Positions 26,454 to 36,030 are shown, counted from the stretch's first letter. The stretch is 64,000 nt of DNA from Kribbella kalugense (GCF_004365875.1 NZ_SODF01000001.1:124001-188000); one strand, 5' to 3'. Made by a program: numbers and translations. Notes: generated from the sequence alone by a model not told the origin.

Positions 26454-27342
26454 TGTTGTCGTGGTCGGAAGCGCCAATGTTGACCTGGTGCTGCCGGTCC
26501 AGCGGATTCCGCGCCCCGGCGAGACAGTCCTCGCGGGTGCGATGACTCGTGGTCCGGGCGGTAAGGGAGCCAACCAAGCAGTTGCTTCGGCCCGAGCCGG
26601 CGCCCGAACGGCGATGGTTGTCGCCCTCGGTGACGACGACGGCGGTGCGCTGCTGCGCGGCGCGCTCGGCGACTCCGGGGTCTACCTCTCGCTGGCGACA
26701 ACGAGCGACGCCCCGACCGGTACGGCGATCATCACCGTCGAGCAGAGCGGCGAGAACTCGATCGTCGTCGCGCCCGGTGCGAACGGCGAGTTGACCCTGT
26801 CGGCGGCCTCGCTCACCGCGATCGGCGAAGCGAAAATCACGCTTTCCCAATTGGAGATCCCGTTCCCGACCGTCCAGGCGGCGGCCGCGGCTTCGGCGTA
26901 CTTCATCCTCAATGCGGCGCCGGCGGCTGAGCTCTCGGACGACCTGCTCGCCGAGGTCGACCTCCTCGTGGTGAACGAGACCGAGGCCGAGGCGATCGTT
27001 GGTCCGGACCGGTCCGCGTTGCTGAAGAAGGTGCCGGCTGCGATCGTCACTCTCGGCGGCGACGGCGCGGTGATCCTGACCCAGGATGCCGACGAGATCG
27101 CGGTTCCCGGCGTACGCGTCGACGTCGTGGACACGACCGCAGCGGGCGACACTTTCTGTGGAGTGCTGGCCGCAGCTTTGGCTGCCGCGTCAGCTACCGG
27201 CCCGATCGCCGGAACCGACCTGACGAACGCGGTCCGACGCGCTAACGTTGCTGCTTCATTGAGTGTTGAGGTCGCGGGGGCGATTCCCTCGGTGCCGCAC
27301 GGGGATGCAATCGACGCGCGTTATGCGGAGGTGTACCTGTGA
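26443..27342 (+). CDS. PfkB family carbohydrate kinase (ribokinase-like)
   Basis: A 299-residue sugar kinase. The N-terminal substrate-binding strand is [42 protein letters not shown] is the PfkB signature 1. The C-terminal [21 protein letters not shown] holds the catalytic Asp and anion hole. The pattern is closest to ribokinase, which phosphorylates ribose at C5, although other sugars or nucleosides are possible. The start is the GTG at 26443, overlapping the upstream gene by 11 bases. It would act on the sugar released by the two ARH-like hydrolases. Confidence 0.88.
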   Translation: MVPDVVVVGSANVDLVLPVQRIPRPGETVLAGAMTRGPGGKGANQAVASARAGARTAMVVALGDDDGGALLRGALGDSGVYLSLATTSDAPTGTAIITVEQSGENSIVVAPGANGELTLSAASLTAIGEAKITLSQLEIPFPTVQAAAAASAYFILNAAPAAELSDDLLAEVDLLVVNETEAEAIVGPDRSALLKKVPAAIVTLGGDGAVILTQDADEIAVPGVRVDVVDTTAAGDTFCGVLAAALAAASATGPIAGTDLTNAVRRANVAASLSVEVAGAIPSVPHGDAIDARYAEVYL

Positions 27343-29327
27343 ATCCGCTCGAACCCCGGCCTATCGATCTACCGGCGACGGTCGATCTGGGGCTTGGGGC
27401 CGACCTGTCCTTCCTGGACGACGCCAAGATCCTCGGCGCCCCGGAAGACCCGTCCGACCTGCCGCGCTGGCGCGGCCGGCTGGCCGAGTGGAAGGTCGGC
27501 GCCTTCGAACGGGCCCGGTACGACGGCTCGCAGTACGACGTACCCGGCCGCGAGTGGACCCAGACGGCGTACTCGGTGGCGCTGGTCTGGCTCTGGGACG
27601 ACTTGCTGTACGACGTGTCGACCGGCCGGTTCACGCCGGAGAAGTTCGTCCGGCACGGGGTCGACGAGTTCGGCGGGTACGACGCGATCGTGCTCTGGCA
27701 CGCGTACCCGGTGATCGGGATCGACGACCGGAACCAGTTCGACTTCTACCGCGACGTACCGGGGCTGCGGCCGTTGATCGACGAGCTGCACCGGCTCGGC
27801 CTGAAGGTGTTCTTCGACTACAACCCGTGGGATGTCGGCACCCGGCGGGCGGCGCGATCCGACGCGGACGAGTTCGCCGCGATGGTGACCGACTACGCCG
27901 TCGACGGGGTCTTCCTGGACACGTTGAAGGAGGGCGATCCGGCCTTCACCCGTGCGTTGCGGAAGGCGAATCCGGCGATCGCGTTCGAGGGCGAGTCACG
28001 GTTGCCGATGGCAAGGATCGGGGACCACGCGCTGTCCTGGGCGCAGTGGTTCGCCGACACCTACGCGCCGGGTGTACTGCGCGCGCACCTGTTCGAGCGC
28101 CGGCACATGATGCACCACACCCGCCGGTGGAACCGTGACCACAGCGACGAGCTGCAGTCCGCCTGGGTGAACGGCGTCGGCATGCTGGTCTGGGAGTCGG
28201 TGTTCTCCGCCTGGGTCGGCTGGAACGCTCGCGACCGGGCGACGCTGCGCCGGATGATCGCCGCCCAGCGTGCGTTCGCGCCGGTGCTGATCGACGGCGA
28301 CTGGATCCAGCTGACGCCGGAGATCCCGGAGAAGGCCCGCGACCACGGCGTCTACGGGTCGCGGTTCGACCTGGCCGACATCACCTTCTGGCCGCTGATC
28401 AACCGCGACGAGGAGGACTTCGACGGCATCGTGTTGCGCTCCGAGGACCAGGTCGGCGACTGGTACGACGTGACCTCGGGTGTGCCGATCACCTCGGACG
28501 ACGACGGCGTACATCTGGTCGTGCCGGGGCGTGGCGTGGCCGGCATCATCAGGGTCGGCGCGACCGCCGGTTCTTCGTGCCGGGCGACGGCACGCCGGCT
28601 GGGCACGATGCCGCGGCCGCACGTGGCCGACTCAGCGTTTCCGATGCGTCCGGCCGAGCTGGTCACGGTGCCGGTGACTTCTGGGGACGCGTCGATCGGC
28701 TCGACGGTCGCCGTACCGGCTGGGAAGCAGACTTTGACGGTCCGGCATCGGCGGCGCGAGACCGGGCTGTACGACACCGCGCCGTACGTCGAGGAGTGGA
28801 AGCCGCTGCCGCCTCGGCTGCACGACATGCAGACGGTCGAGCGCGAGGTCGAGCTGCCCGGCATCTCGGTGGCTGTGCGTGAGGTGACCAACGCTGAGTA
28901 CGCCGAGTTCCGCAAGGCGACCGGATATCGGCCAGTCGTCGCGAACCGGTTCCTGAAGCACTGGGTCGACGGCGCTCCCGTTCCCGGGACCGAGGACCAC
29001 CCGGTGACGTACGTCGAGCTGGCGGACGCGCGGGCGTACGCCGCCTGGCGCGGCGGCCGACTGCCGACCGAGGACGAGTGGCAGCTCGCGGCCGCGGTCG
29101 ACGGATTCGAACGCGCCGAGCCGCTGGTTTGGAACCTCACCGAGAGCGAGCACCGCGACGGCCGCAGCCGGTTCTGCATCCTCAAGGGCGGCTCGCACTA
29201 CGTTGCGCAGGGTTCTGACTGGTACGCCGACGGTGGGCCGCAGGAGCCGGAGGTCAGCTTCAAGCTGGTGCTGACCGGAGGTGGTCTCGATCGCTCCGAG
29301 ACCATCGGCTTCAGGTGCGCGGGATGA
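27339..29327 (+). CDS. putative TIM-barrel glycosidase fused to a formylglycine-generating-enzyme-like domain
   Basis: A 662-residue cytoplasmic protein without signal peptide. Residues about 60-400 look like a TIM-barrel glycoside hydrolase. [33 protein letters not shown] and [10 protein letters not shown] offer candidate acidic catalytic residues. Residues about 500-662 are an FGE/SUMF1-like domain ([60 protein letters not shown] and final GFRCAG). In real FGEs a pair of catalytic cysteines lies in the segment before the GFRCA motif; that segment here has none, so oxidase activity is unlikely. It overlaps both neighbours by four bases. Confidence 0.75.
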   Translation: MNPLEPRPIDLPATVDLGLGADLSFLDDAKILGAPEDPSDLPRWRGRLAEWKVGAFERARYDGSQYDVPGREWTQTAYSVALVWLWDDLLYDVSTGRFTPEKFVRHGVDEFGGYDAIVLWHAYPVIGIDDRNQFDFYRDVPGLRPLIDELHRLGLKVFFDYNPWDVGTRRAARSDADEFAAMVTDYAVDGVFLDTLKEGDPAFTRALRKANPAIAFEGESRLPMARIGDHALSWAQWFADTYAPGVLRAHLFERRHMMHHTRRWNRDHSDELQSAWVNGVGMLVWESVFSAWVGWNARDRATLRRMIAAQRAFAPVLIDGDWIQLTPEIPEKARDHGVYGSRFDLADITFWPLINRDEEDFDGIVLRSEDQVGDWYDVTSGVPITSDDDGVHLVVPGRGVAGIIRVGATAGSSCRATARRLGTMPRPHVADSAFPMRPAELVTVPVTSGDASIGSTVAVPAGKQTLTVRHRRRETGLYDTAPYVEEWKPLPPRLHDMQTVEREVELPGISVAVREVTNAEYAEFRKATGYRPVVANRFLKHWVDGAPVPGTEDHPVTYVELADARAYAAWRGGRLPTEDEWQLAAAVDGFERAEPLVWNLTESEHRDGRSRFCILKGGSHYVAQGSDWYADGGPQEPEVSFKLVLTGGGLDRSETIGFRCAG

Positions 29328-30511
29328 GGTCTGCTGCACTCGACGGCGTGAAGGTGCTGGAGGCGGCGACGCTGTTCGCGGGACCGCTGGCGGCGACCTT
29401 CCTCGGTGACTTCGGGGCCGACGTCACGAAGATCGAGCACCCGTCCCGACCTGATGCCGCGCGGACACACGGCGCCTCGAAGGACGGGGTCGGGCTGTGG
29501 TTCAAGACGCTCGGCCGGAACAAGCGGCTCGCCACGCTCGACCTGTCCCAGGGTCGCGATGTCTTTCTCGAACTGGTGCGTGCGAATGACGTCCTGGTCG
29601 AGAACTTCCGGCCGGGGACGTTGGAACGCTGGGGTCTTGGCCCAGACGTGCTCCTCGAGGCGAACCCGCGCTTGGTGATCGCGCGGGTGACGGCGTTCGG
29701 GCAGGTCGGACCGTGGTCCCGGCGGCCCGGGTTCGGGTCGCTGGCCGAGGCGATGAGCGGGTTTGCGGCGGTCACCGGTGAGCCGGACGGTCCGCCGACG
29801 TTGCCGCCGTTCGGGCTCGCTGATGGGATCACCGCGCTCGCTACGGCGTACGCCGTCCTGGTCGCGTTGCGCGAGCGGGATCGGTCCGGGGCCGGTCAGG
29901 TGATCGACATGGCGATCATCGAACCGATCCTGATGATGCTCGGCGGCGGCATCACGGCGTACCAGCAGACCGGGTACGTGCAGCCGCGGCTGGGGAACCG
30001 GTCGTCGAACAACGCGCCGCGGAACGTCTACCAGACTTTGGACGGTCGGTGGGTTGCCGTGTCCACCAGCTCCCAGAGCATTGCCGAGCGGGTAGTGACG
30101 TTGGTCGGCCGGGCAGATCTGGTCGCCGAGCCGTGGTTCGGGACCGGACGGGAGCGGGCCGAGCACGCCGACGAGCTCGACGAGGCGGTCGGGTCGTGGA
30201 TCGCGGAACGGCCGCTGGACGAGGTGATGGCCGAGTTCGAGAAGGCCGAGGCCGCGGTCGGGCCGGTGCACGACATTCGCGGGATCATGACCGATCCGCA
30301 GTACGCCGCACTCGGGACAATCGTCAGCGTCGACGACGACGAGCTCGGCGGGCCGGTCCAGATGCAGAACGTGCTCTTCCGGCTGTCCGAGTCGCCGGGG
30401 TCGATCCGGTGGGCCGGCGGGCCGCATGGTGCGAACACCGACGAGGTGCTCGCGGAGATCGGCGTCACGCCGGATCAGCTCGCAGCGTTGCGGGCAGCCG
30501 GCGTGGTGTAG
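29324..30511 (+). CDS. CaiB/BaiF family CoA transferase
   Basis: A 395-residue class III CoA transferase, which moves CoA between carboxylic acids. The start is conserved ([35 protein letters not shown]). The family landmarks [42 protein letters not shown] and [21 protein letters not shown] follow, then the C-terminal [17 protein letters not shown]. The ATG at 29324 overlaps the previous stop as ATGA. Its partner is the CitE-like lyase nine bases downstream. The pair suggests activation of a dicarboxylic or hydroxy acid followed by C-C cleavage. Confidence 0.9.
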   Translation: MRSAALDGVKVLEAATLFAGPLAATFLGDFGADVTKIEHPSRPDAARTHGASKDGVGLWFKTLGRNKRLATLDLSQGRDVFLELVRANDVLVENFRPGTLERWGLGPDVLLEANPRLVIARVTAFGQVGPWSRRPGFGSLAEAMSGFAAVTGEPDGPPTLPPFGLADGITALATAYAVLVALRERDRSGAGQVIDMAIIEPILMMLGGGITAYQQTGYVQPRLGNRSSNNAPRNVYQTLDGRWVAVSTSSQSIAERVVTLVGRADLVAEPWFGTGRERAEHADELDEAVGSWIAERPLDEVMAEFEKAEAAVGPVHDIRGIMTDPQYAALGTIVSVDDDELGGPVQMQNVLFRLSESPGSIRWAGGPHGANTDEVLAEIGVTPDQLAALRAAGVV

Positions 30512-30520
30512 GGGGCTGAT

Positions 30521-31348
30521 GTGCTGACGGGACTCTACGTTCCGGCCAACCGGCCGGACCGGTTCGCGAAAGCTGTTGCCGCGGGCCCCGATCTGGTGGT
30601 GTTCGACCTGGAGGACGCCGTACCGGTCGACGACAAGGCGGACGCGCGCGGCTGGGCGGTCGCCTGGATCGCGGCGAACGCGCATGGGCCGGTGGAGATC
30701 CGGATCAATGCGCTCGGGTCGCCGTGGATCGAGGACGACCTGGCCGCGATCTCGTCCGTCCCGAACGCGCGCATCCGGCTGCCGAAGGTGGAGAGCGCGG
30801 ACGACGTACGGGCCGTGCTGGAGAAGGTGCCTTCGGCAAGGATCACCGCGCTGATCGAGTCGCCGCTGGGAGTGGAGCGGGCCTTCGAGATCGCCACTGC
30901 CGATCCGCGGGTGATCGCGGTCGCGCTCGGGGAGGCGGACCTGTCCAGTGCTTTGGGGGTGGACGACACGGCGGGACTGGCTTGGTCCCGCGGGCGGTTG
31001 GTGTCGGCGTCCAGGGCGGCCGGGCTGGGGGCGCCGATGATGTCGGTCTATCCGCGCGTCGACGATTTCGACGGGTTGCGGCGTACCTCGCTGGAAGGGC
31101 GTTTGCTCGGCTTCGTCGGTCGTACGGCGATCCATCCGCGGCAGCTCACCACGATCGTCGAGGCGTTCACACCGTCGGCGGTCCAGGTGGCCGAGGCGGA
31201 GGCGCTGCTCGAGGCGGTCGACAAGGCCGGCGTGTCCGAGGGCGGCGTGATCGTGCTGCCCGACGGCCGGATGGTCGACCCGGCGATGGTCGGGCGCGCC
31301 CGCGAGGTCACCGCCCTGATGCGCGAGATCTCATCCCGGTCAAGTTAG
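30521..31348 (+). CDS. HpcH/HpaI (CitE-like) CoA ester lyase
   Basis: A 275-residue protein of the citrate lyase beta/malyl-CoA lyase fold. TGLYVPANRPDRFAKAVAAG, VVFDLEDAVPVDDKADAR (metal and CoA-binding acid residues) and RITALIESPLGVERAFEIA carry the usual motifs. VIAVALGEADLSSALGV has the second metal-binding pair. LLGFVGRTAIHPRQLTTIVEAF closes the barrel. The start is the GTG at 30521. It probably cleaves a CoA thioester formed by the upstream CoA transferase into acetyl-CoA or pyruvate plus another unit. The actual substrate is not evident. Confidence 0.9.
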   Translation: MLTGLYVPANRPDRFAKAVAAGPDLVVFDLEDAVPVDDKADARGWAVAWIAANAHGPVEIRINALGSPWIEDDLAAISSVPNARIRLPKVESADDVRAVLEKVPSARITALIESPLGVERAFEIATADPRVIAVALGEADLSSALGVDDTAGLAWSRGRLVSASRAAGLGAPMMSVYPRVDDFDGLRRTSLEGRLLGFVGRTAIHPRQLTTIVEAFTPSAVQVAEAEALLEAVDKAGVSEGGVIVLPDGRMVDPAMVGRAREVTALMREISSRSS

Positions 31349-31357
31349 GCTCGACGC

Positions 31358-32950
31358 ATGCTGCCGCGCAGTGTTGATGCCGTGGTGGTCGGCTCGGGGC
31401 CGAACGGGCTCGTGAGTGCGATCACGCTCGCCGACGCAGGCTGGGACGTACTGGTACTGGAGGCCGCCGACACGTTCGGCGGCGCGGTCCGGTCGACCGA
31501 GGAGCGCGGCTGGATCAGTGATCGTTTCAGTTCGAACTACCCGCTCGGGGTCGCGTCGCCGGTCATCCGGGCGCTGGAGCTGGAGAAGTTCGGCCTGAAG
31601 TGGGCGAACGCGCCGCTGCCGCTGGTGCATCTGCTCGACGAGGACGGTGCCGCGGCGGCGATCCATCCGGATCCCGAGGACACGGCGAAGTCGCTCGGCG
31701 CGGAGCACCCGGGTGATGGTGACGCGTGGCTGCGGCTGTACCAGCAGTACGTGTCGATCCGGGAGCCGTTGCTGAACGCGCTGCTCACGAGCTGGCCGCC
31801 GGTCGTGCCGGGGCTGAAACTGGCTCGCAAGCTGGGTTCGGCGGGGGAGTTGCTGCGGTTCGCGCGGTTCATGGCGATGCCGATGCACCGGATGGGACAG
31901 GAGCTTTTCACCGGGCGGCACGGTCCGGCGATCATCGCCGGGAACGCGCTGCACGCCGACGCCCCGTTGTCGGGCAGCGTCAGCGGGACGATGGGCTGGC
32001 TGCTCGCGATGATGGCCCAGGACGTCGGCTATCCGGTCGCGGCCGGCGGTTCGTCGGCGTTCTCCTCGGCCTTGGTACGGCGGGCCGAGCGAGCAGGCGC
32101 CTTGCTGGTCTCGGGTACACCGGTCACCGGCATAGAGGTCTCCGCCGGCCGAGTGACCGCCGTACGCACGGCATCCGGCGAGACTGTGTCGGTCGCGCGG
32201 GCCGTTGTCGCTGACACATCAGCACCGGTGCTGTACGGCGAGTTGTTGCCGGAGGCACTCATTCCGGCGGGGCTGCGGCGGGATCTGGACGAGCGGTTCG
32301 AGTGGGACTACCCGACGGTCAAGCTGAACTTCCGGCTGAGCGGGCCGATCCCTTGGACATCCGTGGAGGCGCGGTCGGCCGGCGTCGTACACCTGGGTGG
32401 GACTGCTGATGACCTCGTACATGTGTCCGCGGACCTTGATACCGGACGGGTGCCGGCTCAGCCGTTCTTGCTGATCGGACAGACCACGAAGTCGGATCCG
32501 TCGCGGTCGCCGGAAGGCACCGAGGCGGTCTGGGCGTACTCGCACCTGCCGCGCGGGATCGCGGACGACGGGTCGGCGGAGAAGCTGGCTGGCCGGATGG
32601 AGCGCGCGATCGAGCGATTCGCTCCGGGGTTCGGCAACCTGGTCATCGATCGCGACCTGCAACGTCCGTCGGCGCTGGAGTCGTCGAACGCGGCCCTCGG
32701 ATTCGGAGCCGTCGGCGGCGGGACGATGCAGCTGCACCAGCAGCTGGTCTTCCGCCCGACCATCGGCCTGGGCAGCGCCCGCACCTTCGTCACCGGCCTG
32801 TACCTAGGCAGCTCCGCCATCCACCCCGGCGGCGGAGTCCACGGCGCCTGCGGCCACCTAGCCGCCCGAACCGCCCTCCGAGACGCCTCCCTCCTAGGCC
32901 CCGTCACCCGGACTCTCCCCACCGCCGCCCTACGCCACCTCCAACGCTGA
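31358..32950 (+). CDS. phytoene-dehydrogenase-like FAD oxidoreductase
   Basis: A 530-residue NAD(P)/FAD-binding protein. The Rossmann loop is AVVVGSGPNGLVSAITLADAGWDVLVLEA. The amine-oxidase/phytoene-desaturase-type fold continues to the C-terminal FAD loop RTFVTGLYLGSSAIHPGGGVHGACGHLAA. This subgroup is common in actinomycetes and is usually not part of carotenoid synthesis. It begins nine bases after the lyase gene and is likely the last gene of the operon. Substrate unknown. A strong hairpin follows at 33074-33114. Confidence 0.85.
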   Translation: MLPRSVDAVVVGSGPNGLVSAITLADAGWDVLVLEAADTFGGAVRSTEERGWISDRFSSNYPLGVASPVIRALELEKFGLKWANAPLPLVHLLDEDGAAAAIHPDPEDTAKSLGAEHPGDGDAWLRLYQQYVSIREPLLNALLTSWPPVVPGLKLARKLGSAGELLRFARFMAMPMHRMGQELFTGRHGPAIIAGNALHADAPLSGSVSGTMGWLLAMMAQDVGYPVAAGGSSAFSSALVRRAERAGALLVSGTPVTGIEVSAGRVTAVRTASGETVSVARAVVADTSAPVLYGELLPEALIPAGLRRDLDERFEWDYPTVKLNFRLSGPIPWTSVEARSAGVVHLGGTADDLVHVSADLDTGRVPAQPFLLIGQTTKSDPSRSPEGTEAVWAYSHLPRGIADDGSAEKLAGRMERAIERFAPGFGNLVIDRDLQRPSALESSNAALGFGAVGGGTMQLHQQLVFRPTIGLGSARTFVTGLYLGSSAIHPGGGVHGACGHLAARTALRDASLLGPVTRTLPTAALRHLQR

Positions 32951-33073
32951 CCCACACCCCACCCGGCTCGCCCACCAGTCCGCCACCCGCACCGCCCGCC
33001 CGCCACCCGCACCGCGGCCACCGGCGCCCTCGCCTGTACGACCCCGGCCAATTTGGTTGGTCAACCCACCAGG

Positions 33074-33114
33074 TTGGGGGTTCCTGACCCGCGTTAAGGG
33101 TGGGGAACCCCCAA
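33074..33114 (+). terminator. GC-rich hairpin after the long operon
   Basis: TTGGGGGTTCC (33074-33084) pairs exactly with GGAACCCCCAA (33104-33114). The spacer can extend the stem with ACCC/GGGT. It sits about 125 bases after the oxidoreductase stop in the gap 32951-33196, which has no gene. There is no T-tract, so it may terminate transcription or serve another structural role. Confidence 0.55.
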
Positions 33115-33116
33115 TC

Positions 33117-33166
33117 TCGTGGGTGGACCAGGCAAATTCGTGGGTGGACCAGGCAAATGTGGGTGG
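33117..33166. repeat. 21-bp tandem repeat, about 2.4 copies
   Basis: Bases 33117-33137 are repeated exactly at 33138-33158, followed by eight bases of a third copy (GTGGGTGG, 33159-33166). Each unit contains GTGGGTGGACCAGGCAAAT. The array starts three bases after the hairpin and ends 30 bases before the start of the PPOX gene, in its promoter region. A two-turn period would put bound proteins on one face of the DNA. Confidence 0.85.
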
Positions 33167-33196
33167 GGTGGAGATGAGCGTGGTTAGGGTTGAGGG

Positions 33197-33604
33197 GTGC
33201 GACTGGATGAGGCGACGTGTCGGGGGCGGGTGGCGGCGGGGCGGGTGGGGCGGCTGGTTACGGTTGGGGCTGACTTGCGGCCGCACGTCGTACCGGTGAC
33301 TTATGCGGTGCACGGGGATGAGTTGTTCATCGCGATCGACCAGAAGCCGAAGTCGACGACCGCGTTGAAGCGGCTACGGAACATCGAGGCTCATCCGCAG
33401 GTCGCGGTGCTGGTGGACGAGTACGACGAGGATTGGACGCATCTGTGGTGGGTCCGACTCGACGGGGTGGCGCGCGTGCTGGACGAGCATCCGGCTGCGG
33501 TTGAGCTGCTGGTGGCGAAGTACCCGCAGTACGACGCCGACCCGCCGCGTGGGCCGGTGATTGCGATCCGGGTTGACGGGTGGTCGGGCTGGTCGTTCAG
33601 CTGA
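33197..33604 (+). CDS. PPOX-class F420-dependent oxidoreductase family protein
   Basis: A 135-residue split-barrel flavin/F420 protein of the actinobacterial PPOX group. CRGRVAAGRVGRLVTVGADLRPHVVPVTYAV is the usual first half. LFIAIDQKPKSTTALKRLRNIEAHPQVAVLVDEY contains the cofactor-phosphate-binding Lys/Arg cluster. The tail VIAIRVDGWSGWSFS is typical. Members reduce F420- or FMN-dependent substrates; some are only cofactor carriers. The GTG at 33197 starts the protein. Confidence 0.88.
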   Translation: MRLDEATCRGRVAAGRVGRLVTVGADLRPHVVPVTYAVHGDELFIAIDQKPKSTTALKRLRNIEAHPQVAVLVDEYDEDWTHLWWVRLDGVARVLDEHPAAVELLVAKYPQYDADPPRGPVIAIRVDGWSGWSFS

Positions 33605-33606
33605 TG

Positions 33607-33704
33607 TGCAGCTCGACAGGAGGTGTCCGCTCGCCCCGGGTACGCCGAGGCTCAGCGGAGCGGCCGATCGGGCTTAGTGGACGTATACGTACTGTCGAGC
33701 TGCA
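33607..33704. promoter_or_regulatory. 13-bp spaced inverted repeat upstream of the sigma-factor gene
   Basis: TGCAGCTCGACAG (33607-33619) and its exact complement CTGTCGAGCTGCA (33692-33704) flank a 72-base spacer that also holds the palindrome ACGTATACGT (33681-33690). The whole lies in the 120-base gap between the PPOX stop and the GTG of the sigma gene. It may be a looping operator or an RNA structure that hides the sigma start. Confidence 0.65.
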
Positions 33705-33724
33705 GGCCGCGTAGGCTCGGCGGG

Positions 33725-34957
33725 GTGAATGTGGAGGGGCTGTTACGGGAGCTTGCGCCGCAGGTGTTGGGGTTTTTGGCTCGGCGGCATGGGCAGTTTG
33801 ATTTGTGTGAGGACGCCGTACAGGAGGCGTTGCTGGCGGCGGCTCAGCAGTGGCCGGTGGATGGTGTGCCGGCGAATCCGCGGGGGTGGTTGATCACCGT
33901 TGCGACGCGGCGGTTGACCGACGCCTTCCGGAGTGAGAGCGCGCGGCGACGGCGTGAGGACAGTGTCGCGGCGATGGCCGGTCCGGAGGAGTTGGTTGCC
34001 CCGGGCGCGGATGTCGACGAGGCGCCGGATGCTGATGACACGTTGACGTTGCTGTTCCTGTGCTGTCATCCGGCGGTCACGCCGGCTTCGCAGGTCGCGC
34101 TGACGCTGCGGGCGGTCGGTGGTTTGACGACGGCGGAGATCGCCCGGGCGTTTATGGTGCCGGAGGCAACGATGGCGCCGCGGATCAGCCGGGCGAAGAA
34201 GAGCATCAAGGCCGCGGGCAGCCGGTTCGCGATGCCACCGGAACCCGAGCGGGCCGAACGACTGCGCGTCGTACTGCAAGTGCTGTACCTGATCTTCAAC
34301 GAGGGCTACACGGCAAGCTCGGGGGAGTCCTTGCAGCGGGTCGAGCTGACCGCCGAGGCGATCCGGCTGGCGCGGATGCTGCGGTCCTCGTTGCCGGACG
34401 ATGGTGAGACCGCGGGCCTGCTGGCGTTGATGTTGCTGACCGACTCCCGCCGCGCGGCGCGCACGACCGCGGACGGCGGCCTGATCCCGATCGACGAGCA
34501 GGACCGCACACGGTGGGACGGTGCGCAGATCACCGAAGGCGCGGAGCTGATCTTCCACACGCTGCAGCAAGGGACGGTCGGGCCGTACCAGTTGCAGGCT
34601 GCGATCGCCGCAGTCCATGCAGAGGCGCCGACCGCGGACGACACCGACTGGCCGCAGATCGTCTCGCTGTACCTGCTGCTGGAGAAGCTCGCCCCGAACC
34701 CGATGGTCACCCTCAACCGCGCGATCGCGCTCTCGCAGGTCGAGGGCCCGCAGGCAGGCCTCGACCTGCTCGCGACGCTCGAGGACGACAAGAACATCAC
34801 CGAGACCCACCGGCTGGACGCCGTACGAGCGCACCTCTACGAGCGCGCCGGCGAGCTGACCAAAGCCCACGACCACTATCTGGCCGCAGCCCGCCGTACG
34901 ACGAGCCTCCCCGAGCAGCGCTACCTACAGGCCAAGGCCGACGCGATCACGGGATGA
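33725..34957 (+). CDS. ECF-type RNA polymerase sigma factor with C-terminal helical extension (ECF42-like)
   Basis: A 410-residue sigma factor. Region 2 is HGQFDLCEDAVQEALLAAAQQWPVDGVPANPRGWLITVATRRLTDAFR. A linker leads to region 4 (LTTAEIARAFMVPEATMAPRISRAKKSIKAAG). The last 200 residues form the DUF6596/TPR-like extension with the LYLIFNEGYTASSGE motif, characteristic of ECF42. The start is the GTG at 33725; upstream in-frame codons run through the inverted repeat. ECF42 genes normally sit beside a DGPF/YCII gene; none is present here. The 3' end overlaps the convergent methyltransferase gene by 11 bases. Confidence 0.9.
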   Translation: MNVEGLLRELAPQVLGFLARRHGQFDLCEDAVQEALLAAAQQWPVDGVPANPRGWLITVATRRLTDAFRSESARRRREDSVAAMAGPEELVAPGADVDEAPDADDTLTLLFLCCHPAVTPASQVALTLRAVGGLTTAEIARAFMVPEATMAPRISRAKKSIKAAGSRFAMPPEPERAERLRVVLQVLYLIFNEGYTASSGESLQRVELTAEAIRLARMLRSSLPDDGETAGLLALMLLTDSRRAARTTADGGLIPIDEQDRTRWDGAQITEGAELIFHTLQQGTVGPYQLQAAIAAVHAEAPTADDTDWPQIVSLYLLLEKLAPNPMVTLNRAIALSQVEGPQAGLDLLATLEDDKNITETHRLDAVRAHLYERAGELTKAHDHYLAAARRTTSLPEQRYLQAKADAITG

Positions 34958-36011
34958 GGCGGTAGAAGGCGAACATCGACGTACGGAACGCCAGTACCTG
35001 CGTCTGGCTGAACCCGGCCTCGGTGGCGTAGCGGCGGAGGGTGTCCGGGCGCATCAGCGCGCCGGTCGCGGCCGACTCCGGGTCGCCCATCGCTTCGGGC
35101 AGGCAGGACATCAGGCTCCAGCCGTAGTGGTAGCGCTCCAGCTCGGGGGCGGGGGCGATGAACTGGTCCTCGACGAGTTCGTCGACGATCAGCACCGAGC
35201 CGCCGTCCGCGAGCATGTCTCGTGCACTGCGCAGGGCGTCGACCGGGCGGGGGATGTCGTGCATGGCCTCGAGGATCGTGACCAGGTCGAACTGGCCGCT
35301 CCGGGACTGGTCGGATGCGTTCGCGACCGCGAAACTCACCCGATCGGCCAGCCCTGTTTCCCGGGCGTGACCGGTTGCCGCGGCGATGGCGTCCTCGTCG
35401 AGGTCCACGCCCTGGACGGTGATGTTCGGGTAGGACTGGGCCATCGCGATGGAGGACCAGCCGGTGCCGCAGGCGAAGTCGGCCACTCGAGCCGGAGGGT
35501 CGGCGCGGAGGCGCGCGTCGAGCTCGGGGATGGCGGGCAGCCACTCCTTGCCCAACAGGTTCAGGTACGTCGGCCGGTTGAACTCGGCTCGTCCCTCGGG
35601 CTCCCACGGCTGGTGTGGCGGGGCGTCGCCGGTGCGGAACGCCTCGACCAGATCCGGGAGCATCCGGGCCGCCCGGGCGAGCTCGACGCCCTGGTAGCCG
35701 TGGTAGTCGACGTTCTCCTCGTCGGCCAGCACCGGGACGTGTTCGGGCGGCAGCGTGTAGCGCCGTTCGGTCGGAGCCGCCGTGACGTCGTCGACGTCGA
35801 CGAGACCGCTGGCGGCGTGGTGCTCGAGCCACTCGCGGATGTACCGCTCGTTGGTGCCGGTGCGTTCGGCCAACTCGACCGAGGTGGCCGCGCCCTTGTC
35901 GGCGAGCGCTCGGTACAGCCCCAGGCGCTCGCCGAGATAGATGGAGTAGATCTCGAGCGCGGCCCCGGCGTTCCGGAAGATCCGCTCGACAAGTGCGTTG
36001 GTCCGGTCCAT
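34947..36011 (-). CDS. class I SAM-dependent methyltransferase
   Basis: A 354-residue protein. An N-terminal winged-helix/dimerisation region (GERLGLYRALADKGAATSVELAERTGTNERYIREWLEHHAASGLV) precedes a Rossmann methyltransferase domain. Motif I is RVADFACGTGWSSIAMAQ near residue 180. The acidic motif is VQGVDLDEDAIAAA, and FDLVTILEAMHDIPRPVDALR follows. This order resembles small-molecule O-methyltransferases. The ATG at 36011 (MDRTNALVER) is preferred to the longer open frame, which has no support. It lies 19 bases after the dehydrogenase-like gene on the same strand and may be its operon partner. Confidence 0.88.
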   Translation of the reverse strand: MDRTNALVERIFRNAGAALEIYSIYLGERLGLYRALADKGAATSVELAERTGTNERYIREWLEHHAASGLVDVDDVTAAPTERRYTLPPEHVPVLADEENVDYHGYQGVELARAARMLPDLVEAFRTGDAPPHQPWEPEGRAEFNRPTYLNLLGKEWLPAIPELDARLRADPPARVADFACGTGWSSIAMAQSYPNITVQGVDLDEDAIAAATGHARETGLADRVSFAVANASDQSRSGQFDLVTILEAMHDIPRPVDALRSARDMLADGGSVLIVDELVEDQFIAPAPELERYHYGWSLMSCLPEAMGDPESAATGALMRPDTLRRYATEAGFSQTQVLAFRTSMFAFYRLIP

Positions 36012-36030
36012 GGAGTGGATCGTACTGACG

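Noticed and set aside
29198..31135. 645-codon minus-strand frame opposite the CoA transferase and lyase genes
   Set aside because: No start support or motifs; both plus-strand genes are clearly real.
31358..32950. Phytoene desaturase of a carotenoid cluster
   Set aside because: The fold fits, but no crtB, crtE or lycopene genes are adjacent and the gene belongs to the preceding operon.
33117..33166. Possible CRISPR array
   Set aside because: The repeats are tandem without spacers and number only about 2.4; no cas gene is present.
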